Positions 58,869 through 64,000 of a DNA stretch of 64,000 bases are shown in pieces (positions within the stretch are counted from its first letter, which is position 1; each line of letters begins with the position of its first letter). Location of the stretch: the NCBI RefSeq assembly GCF_022678645.1, contig NZ_JALBWV010000011.1, positions 62,001-126,000 of the forward strand, in the 5' to 3' direction. Both the position numbers and the translations under genes were made by a program. The notes below the pieces were generated by a model. It did no database searches and was not told where the DNA came from. It worked only from the letters and a program-made list of their open reading frames with translations. The stretch is from Saccharopolyspora soli. GTDB lineage: Bacteria > Actinomycetota > Actinomycetes > Mycobacteriales > Pseudonocardiaceae.

Positions 58869-59863
58869 GCATCGAGCAGCGGGCGTGCGGAGCACTGCTG
58901 GGCCTGGCCATCGGTGATGCGCTGGGGATGCCCACCCAATCCATGCCGCGCGACGAGATCCTCCGCCGCTACGGCGAATTGACCGGGTTCCTGCCGGGGC
59001 CAGCGGACCAGCCGATCGCGCCGAACATGGCCGCGGGCTCGGTCACCGACGACACCGAGCAAGCGATGCTCGTGGCCGACCTGCTCCTGGAAGGTGTTGG
59101 CCACATCGACGCGCGCCGCCTCGCGGACCGGTTGCTGGCGTGGGAGCAGGACATGCGTCGTCGGGGTTCGCTCGATCTGCTCGGCCCGTCGACCAAGCGG
59201 GCGGTGGACGCCGTTGCCGCGGGCACGCCGGTCGAGGAAACCGGGCGCTTCGGCACGACCAACGGAGCGGCGATGCGGATCGCTCCGGTGGGCGTCGTGG
59301 CGCCGGTCGAAGACCTCGGCGCGCTGGTCGATCTCGTCGTCGAGGCGAGCTCGGTGACCCACAGCACGAGCGTGGCGCTGGCCGGTGCCGCTGCGGTGGC
59401 GGCGGCGGTCAGCGCAGGCATCGCGGGTGCCGGGGTGGCGGAGGCGGTTCGCCTCGCGGCGGAGGCGGCCACTCTCGCCGTCCACAAGGGACACTGGGTG
59501 GCTGCGGGTGACATCGCCACGCGGCTGACGTGGGCACACGGGTTGGTCGAGGCGAGCAACCCTTCGGCCGCCGCCGAACTGATCGAAAAGCTCGTCGGCA
59601 CCAGCGTGGCGACCCAGGAATCGGTGCCAGCCGTGTTCGCCGTGTTGGCGGTCTGGCCGGACGATCCGTGGCGGGCCTGCCGGTTCGCCGCTTCGCTCGG
59701 CGGCGACTGCGACACGATCGCCGCGATGGTCGGCGCGATCGCCGGGGCGTGCCACGGCCGCGCCGCATTCCCGGAAGACGCCATCGGAACTGTCCACGAC
59801 GTCAACAAGTTGCCCTTCGAACAGACCGCCATCGAACTGCTGAAGCTGCGCCCCACGGGCTAG
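58865..59863 (+). CDS. ADP-ribosylglycohydrolase-family protein
   Basis: A 332-aa DraG-type hydrolase. ALLGLAIGDALGMPTQ and the metal motif SVTDDTEQ are at the N-terminus, NGAAMRIAPVGVVAP lies in the middle, and GGDCDTIAAMVGAIAGACHG gives the second metal site. These proteins cleave N-glycosidic or ribosyl bonds with Mg or Mn. Coupled to the GntR gene by a 4-nt overlap and followed by a permease and a PfkB kinase, it most resembles YegU of E. coli. A role in breaking down an imported nucleoside or ribosyl compound is inferred. Confidence 0.88.
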   Translation: MSIEQRACGALLGLAIGDALGMPTQSMPRDEILRRYGELTGFLPGPADQPIAPNMAAGSVTDDTEQAMLVADLLLEGVGHIDARRLADRLLAWEQDMRRRGSLDLLGPSTKRAVDAVAAGTPVEETGRFGTTNGAAMRIAPVGVVAPVEDLGALVDLVVEASSVTHSTSVALAGAAAVAAAVSAGIAGAGVAEAVRLAAEAATLAVHKGHWVAAGDIATRLTWAHGLVEASNPSAAAELIEKLVGTSVATQESVPAVFAVLAVWPDDPWRACRFAASLGGDCDTIAAMVGAIAGACHGRAAFPEDAIGTVHDVNKLPFEQTAIELLKLRPTG

Positions 59864-59888
59864 CTGTCGACACGGAAGGCAGACCGCC

Positions 59889-61331
59889 ATGTCAACCACC
59901 TCATCGAGCACCGGGCAGACGAACGCCCTCGGCACCGTGGAGACCCGCGGCATCGAACCGGTGCCGGACGAGGAGCGGCGCGGCAAACCCAGCGAGCTGT
60001 TCTGGGTGTGGTTCGCGGCCAACATCTCGATCCTCGGGCTGCCGCTCGGCGCGACGCTGGTCGCCTTCCGCGGGCTGAACCTGTGGCAGGCGCTGCTGGT
60101 CGCGGTGATCGGCGCGTTCGGGTCGTTCGCGGTCGTCGGTCTGGTCAGCGTGGCGGGCAAGTGGGGCGGTGCGCCCAGCATGACCCTGTCGCGCGCGGTG
60201 TTCGGTCCGTGGGGGAACTGGGGACCAACTTTCATCTCGTGGCTGTCCAGGGTCGGTTGGGAGACGATCAACACCACGACCGCCGCCTACGCGTTGCTCG
60301 CGCTGCTGGCGATCGCGTTCGGGGTCGAGGCGAACGCGGTCGTCACCGTGTTGTGCATCTTGGCGTTCGTCGCGTTGACGCTGCTGGTCTCGGGCCTCGG
60401 CCACGCCACGATCCTCTGGATCCAGCGCTGGGCGACCTATCTGTTCGGCGCGCTGAACATCCTGGTCGGGGCGTTCCTGGTGGCCAGGGTGGACTGGGCG
60501 GCCGTGTTGAGCGCGCCTGCGGCGCCGACCGCCAGCGTGATCGTCGGAATCGGCACGATCGCCGCCGGGACGGGCATCGGTTGGGCCAACGCCGGTGCGG
60601 ACATGGCCCGGTACCAACCGCGCGGGGTGCGCGGCGGCCGCCTGGTGCTGGCGGCCTCGACCGGGGCCGGTATCCCGCTGGTGCTGCTCATCGGACTCGG
60701 TGCGGTGCTGTCGGCGGAGGATCCGTCGCTCGCGTCGGCGGCCGACCCGGTCTCGGCGATCCAGGCCCTGCTACCGGCGTGGATGGCGGTTCCGTACCTG
60801 CTCGCGGCGTTCGGCGGGCTGCTGCTGTCCAACCACCTGTCGGTGTATTCGGCCGGTCTCACGATGATCACGCTCGGCCTGCGCACCAGCCGGGTCCTCG
60901 CGGTGTCGCTGGACGTCGTGCTGATCCTCGCGGGCGGCATCTACCTGATGCTCATCGCGAAGAACTTCTACGGCCCGTTCATCACCTTCATCTCGCTGCT
61001 GGCCGCACCGATCACGGCGTGGGTGGCGGTCTTCGTCGTCGACATGGTCTTCCGCCGGTCCTACGACCACCAAGCGCTGTTGGACACCACGCCGTCGAGC
61101 CGGTACTGGTACCGGGGTGGCGTCCGCTGGTCGGCGACGCTGTCCTGGCTGGCCGGGTTCGCGGCCGGACTGCTGTTCACCACCGCGTCCACATCGGACA
61201 GCGACGTGTGGTTCGCCGGTCCGCTGTCGGACACCTGGCTCGGCCAGACGGGCCTCGGCTGGGTGGCGGCGTTCGCGGTCGCCGGGATCCTCTACCTCGC
61301 ACTCAACGCGCGGAAGGCGACGACCCGATGA
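59889..61331 (+). CDS. NCS1-family purine/pyrimidine permease
   Basis: A 480-aa transporter with about twelve helices. LFWVWFAANISILGLPLGAT, GAPSMTLSRAVFGPWGNWGP and GWANAGADMARYQP are blocks of nucleobase-cation-symport-1 carriers such as CodB. It lies 25 nt after the ADP-ribosylglycohydrolase gene and overlaps the PfkB gene by 4 nt (ATGA). It should import the nucleobase or nucleoside that the operon degrades. Confidence 0.9.
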   Translation: MSTTSSSTGQTNALGTVETRGIEPVPDEERRGKPSELFWVWFAANISILGLPLGATLVAFRGLNLWQALLVAVIGAFGSFAVVGLVSVAGKWGGAPSMTLSRAVFGPWGNWGPTFISWLSRVGWETINTTTAAYALLALLAIAFGVEANAVVTVLCILAFVALTLLVSGLGHATILWIQRWATYLFGALNILVGAFLVARVDWAAVLSAPAAPTASVIVGIGTIAAGTGIGWANAGADMARYQPRGVRGGRLVLAASTGAGIPLVLLIGLGAVLSAEDPSLASAADPVSAIQALLPAWMAVPYLLAAFGGLLLSNHLSVYSAGLTMITLGLRTSRVLAVSLDVVLILAGGIYLMLIAKNFYGPFITFISLLAAPITAWVAVFVVDMVFRRSYDHQALLDTTPSSRYWYRGGVRWSATLSWLAGFAAGLLFTTASTSDSDVWFAGPLSDTWLGQTGLGWVAAFAVAGILYLALNARKATTR

Positions 61332-62251
61332 ATCGCTTGGTGCACCTCGGCAACGTGCTGGTCGACCTGGTGATGACTGTGCCGCAACTGCCGCCGCGCG
61401 GCGGCGATGTGCTGGCGACGTCCAGCCGGATGATGGCGGGCGGCGGGTTCAACGTGATGGTCGCGGCGGCTCGCCAGGGCATGCACGTCGCCCACGGTGG
61501 CCTGCACGGCACGGGTCCGCTGGGCGACCTGGTCCGCAAGCAACTCGACGGCGCCGGGATCGAGTTGCTGCAGGCGGTGCGCACCGATCAGGACACCGGG
61601 TACGACGTCGCCCTGGTGGATGCGGAGGGGGAGCGCACGTTCGTCACGAGCTTCGGAGTGGAAGCGACGCTGGGCCGCTCCGATCTCGCCCGAATCACGA
61701 TTAAGCCTGGAGATTTCGTCTACGTCTCTGGTTACAGCCTGGTGCAACGTTCCAGCGGACCCGCGCTGGCGGAGTGGATGCGGCAACTCGACGCCGGAGT
61801 ACCGGTCGTCGTCGACCCTGGACCACTGGTCACCGACATCGCCCCCGATGTCCTCGCGGCGACGCTGCGGAGGGCCCACTGGTGGAGCTGCAACCTGCGC
61901 GAGGCGACGTTGCTCACCGGACGTGAGGATCCCGCTGAAGCAGCGGTCGAGCTGGTGGGGCGCGGATGCTCCGGCGTCGTGGTGCGCACCGGCCCGGACG
62001 GCTGCGTGCTCGCCACCGATGTGCGAAATCCAGTGGAGGTACTCGGCTTCCGGGTGTCCGCGGTGGATACCAACGGTGCTGGCGACGCCCACGTCGGTGC
62101 GTTCATCGCCTGCCTGGCCCGCGGGCTCGAACCGGCGGAAGCGGCCCGCTACGCGAACGTGGCCGCCGCGCTGGCGGTGACGAAACCCGGCCCGGCCACC
62201 GCACCAACGGCGACCGAGATCGATGACTTCCTCACCCGTCGGGCGGAGTGA
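61328..62251 (+). CDS. PfkB-family carbohydrate/nucleoside kinase
   Basis: A 307-aa ribokinase-like enzyme. GGGFNVMVAAARQG is the substrate-binding region, DTNGAGDAHVGAF the PfkB signature with catalytic aspartate, and VDPGPLV and SCNLREATLLTG are typical. It is the last gene of the GntR, glycohydrolase, permease, kinase unit and would phosphorylate the released ribose or nucleoside. It matches the place of YegV in yegTUVW. Confidence 0.9.
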   Translation: MNRLVHLGNVLVDLVMTVPQLPPRGGDVLATSSRMMAGGGFNVMVAAARQGMHVAHGGLHGTGPLGDLVRKQLDGAGIELLQAVRTDQDTGYDVALVDAEGERTFVTSFGVEATLGRSDLARITIKPGDFVYVSGYSLVQRSSGPALAEWMRQLDAGVPVVVDPGPLVTDIAPDVLAATLRRAHWWSCNLREATLLTGREDPAEAAVELVGRGCSGVVVRTGPDGCVLATDVRNPVEVLGFRVSAVDTNGAGDAHVGAFIACLARGLEPAEAARYANVAAALAVTKPGPATAPTATEIDDFLTRRAE

Positions 62252-62356
62252 AGGGCATTTCGAGTCCAGCGTTGAAGTCTCGCAGGTCCAGATGACATCG
62301 TGGTATCCGGGCTGTGAATGGACGCTTCCGGCAGCACGGGTGTCCGCCATGGTATG

Positions 62357-62367
62357 TCCACAATGGA
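62357..62367. repeat. TCCACAATGGA palindromic word, copy 4 (reverse)
   Basis: Reverse-complement copy of TCCATTGTGGA in the gap before the oxidase gene. Confidence 0.6.
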
Positions 62368-62484
62368 TAGTCGATGGTCCGTCTGAATTACCCGCATTAC
62401 CAACCGGTACGACACAGCACTGTCACTCGCCCGATCATGGCTGGCATTCAGGCTTCTCCCCGACGATCGACGAGTGGGAGACGC

Positions 62485-64000
62485 ATGACAGCGAACGTGA
62501 CACGGCGAACCCTGTTAAAATCAATCGGCGTCGCGGGCGGAGCGGGGGTGATGTTCGAGGCGATGCGCGCGCTCGGACTGGTCGCCGCACCGCAGGCGTT
62601 GGCCGTGCCCGATTTCCGGTCGCCTTCGGTGGGGGACCTCAACGCGGCCCAGCGCGGCAAGCACGTGGTGATCCTCGGTGCTGGCATCGCGGGCCTGGCC
62701 ACCGCCTACGAATTCGGCAAGGCGGGCTACCGGTGCACGGTCCTCGAAGCCAAGGACCGGGTCGGTGGACGGAACTGGACCGTGCGCGGCGGCACGAGCG
62801 AAACCGACCTCGACGGCCACGCCCAAACCGCGCGGTTCGCCAACGGCCACTACCTCAACGCCGGGCCCGCCCGGTTGCCCCAGTCGCACATCACCTTGGA
62901 CTACTGCCGCGAGCTGGGGATCCCGATCGAGCCGTTCATCAACCAGAACGCCAATGCGCTGATCTACAACGAGCAGACCGGTGCACCGGTGCAGCAGTAC
63001 CGGACCGCGAAGGCCGACGTGTACGGCTACGTCTCCGAACTGCTGGCCAAGGCGCTGGACCAGGGTGCACTGGACCAGGAGCTTTCCGCGGCGGACAAGG
63101 ATCGGCTGCTGACGTTCCTGTCCGGCTTCGGCGCGATCGGTGACAAGGCGGACGGATTCGCCTACCGGGGCACCGATCGGCGTGGCTACCGCGTCGAGCC
63201 CGGCGCGGCCGATCAGGCGGGTGAGGTCCTGGGCCCGCCGCCGTCGCTGCGCGAGGTGCTCGCCAGCCAGGTCGGTCGGTACTTCTCGTTCGAGTTCGGC
63301 TACGACCAGGCGATGGCGATGTTCCAGCCGGTCGGCGGCATGGATGCCGTCCCGATGGCGTTGCACCGCGCGATCGGGGCGGACAAGATCCGGCTCGGCG
63401 CGGAGGTCACCAGGATCACCGACCTGCCGGGGCGCGTCGAAGTCGGCTACCGGGACAAGCGCGGCACCGAACAGCTCGTCACCGCGGACTTCTGCGTCGC
63501 GACGCTGCCACCGCACATCATGGCCCGAATTCCCACGAATCTGGATCCACGGGTGGCTGCGGCGTTGCGGTTCCCGACCGTGAACCCGGTGGGCAAGATC
63601 GGCCTGGAATACCGCCGCCGCTGGTGGGAGGAAGACGCGCGGATCTACGGCGGCATCACCGAAACCGACATGGACCTGGCGCACATCTGGTACCCGTCGT
63701 ACGGGTTCCAGGGGCAGCGCGGAGTCGTGGTCGGTTATTACAACACCGGCAAGAACGCCACCACCTACGGTTCGCTCGCTCCGGCCCAGCGCATCGACCG
63801 CGCTGTCGCGCAGGGTGCGAAGATCCACGGCGCGACCTACCGCGACGAACTCGTCAGCGCGTTCTCGGTTGCATGGCACCGGACTCCGTTCATCGAGGGC
63901 GGCTGGGTCGATTGGCCCTCGCGCACCAGCGGCGAGTACGCGCTGCTCAACCAGCCCGCCGGGCGGGTCTACTTCGCCGGTGACTGGCTGAGCTACTTCA
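62485..64000 (+). CDS. flavin monoamine/L-amino-acid oxidase, Tat-exported (3' end outside window)
   Basis: At least 505 residues of a GMC/MAO-type flavoprotein. A twin-arginine signal (TRRTLLKSIGVAGGAGV) opens it, then the FAD motif VVILGAGIAGLATAYEFGKA and the ERV/GGR block LEAKDRVGGRNWTV. Further on, MFQPVGGMDAVPMALHRAIG and the C-terminal FAD segment AGRVYFAGDWLSY are visible before the window ends. It should oxidise an amine or L-amino acid outside the membrane, producing H2O2. Codon 11 (62515) is TTA, a rare leucine codon in this genome type that can place a gene under bldA tRNA control. The ATG at 62485 has GGGAG upstream. Confidence 0.88.
   Translation, partial: MTANVTRRTLLKSIGVAGGAGVMFEAMRALGLVAAPQALAVPDFRSPSVGDLNAAQRGKHVVILGAGIAGLATAYEFGKAGYRCTVLEAKDRVGGRNWTVRGGTSETDLDGHAQTARFANGHYLNAGPARLPQSHITLDYCRELGIPIEPFINQNANALIYNEQTGAPVQQYRTAKADVYGYVSELLAKALDQGALDQELSAADKDRLLTFLSGFGAIGDKADGFAYRGTDRRGYRVEPGAADQAGEVLGPPPSLREVLASQVGRYFSFEFGYDQAMAMFQPVGGMDAVPMALHRAIGADKIRLGAEVTRITDLPGRVEVGYRDKRGTEQLVTADFCVATLPPHIMARIPTNLDPRVAAALRFPTVNPVGKIGLEYRRRWWEEDARIYGGITETDMDLAHIWYPSYGFQGQRGVVVGYYNTGKNATTYGSLAPAQRIDRAVAQGAKIHGATYRDELVSAFSVAWHRTPFIEGGWVDWPSRTSGEYALLNQPAGRVYFAGDWLSYF

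Overview
The window is one contiguous stretch of very GC-rich chromosome in which GTG and TTG starts, overlapping stop/start pairs and near-absent TTA codons are common. The gene types (a cvnABCD conservon, a DUF574 methyltransferase, FHA and Ser/Thr kinase genes, Liv-type transporters under LacI control, many TetR regulators) point to a filamentous actinobacterium. Pseudonocardiales, for example a Saccharopolyspora-like organism, is my inference and not something read from a marker gene. I see no rRNA, tRNA or CRISPR array.

Layout. 1-4.1 kb: a LacI gene divergent from a three-gene catabolic operon (amidohydrolase, cysteine-dioxygenase-like cupin, aromatic-amino-acid-lyase relative without the usual MIO residues). 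4.1-8.2 kb: two regulator/oxidoreductase pairs (NmrA/TetR and SDR/TetR) with readable operators, a DinB-like gene and an SDR relic. 8.4-10.2 kb: an NB-ARC-like NTPase with an RHIM/BASS-like N-terminal motif and a membrane C-terminus. 10.5-18.8 kb: a DUF418 membrane-protein gene split in two by about 7.3 kb. The intervening DNA holds a MarR/MFS/nitroreductase unit, an amidase, a CofE-like ligase, three copies of the same recombinase tail and a methyltransferase stump. 19-33 kb: mostly single genes (DUF574 methyltransferase, FHA protein, receptor-type Ser/Thr kinase, alpha/beta hydrolase, LLM oxidoreductase, HrpB helicase, MBL hydrolase, XRE-cupin regulator, two GNATs, TetR).

33.8-37 kb: a flavodoxin-like reductase, RraA-like, HD-domain and GlxA-type regulator series. 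37.3-40.3 kb: an FHA protein, an orphan clpP with a ClgR-like box, and a divergent SDR/TetR pair. Between clpP and the SDR lies a 181-nt tract of almost pure G and C runs that is probably an assembly fault. 40.4-53 kb: a carbohydrate locus. It has two secreted proteins with sugar-dehydrogenase or LamG-like folds, a translationally coupled operon (Gfo/Idh/MocA dehydrogenase, DUF993, TIM-barrel isomerase), and a complete five-gene Liv-type ABC transporter facing a LacI repressor across a clear promoter and double operator.

53.2-58.1 kb: an MHYT membrane sensor followed by the cvnA-B-C-D conservon (sensor kinase, roadblock protein, DUF742, small GTPase). 58.1-62.3 kb: GntR, ADP-ribosylglycohydrolase-like protein, NCS1 permease and PfkB kinase, a layout resembling E. 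coli yegTUVW and suggesting nucleoside or ribosyl salvage. The window ends inside a Tat-exported flavin amine or L-amino-acid oxidase gene.
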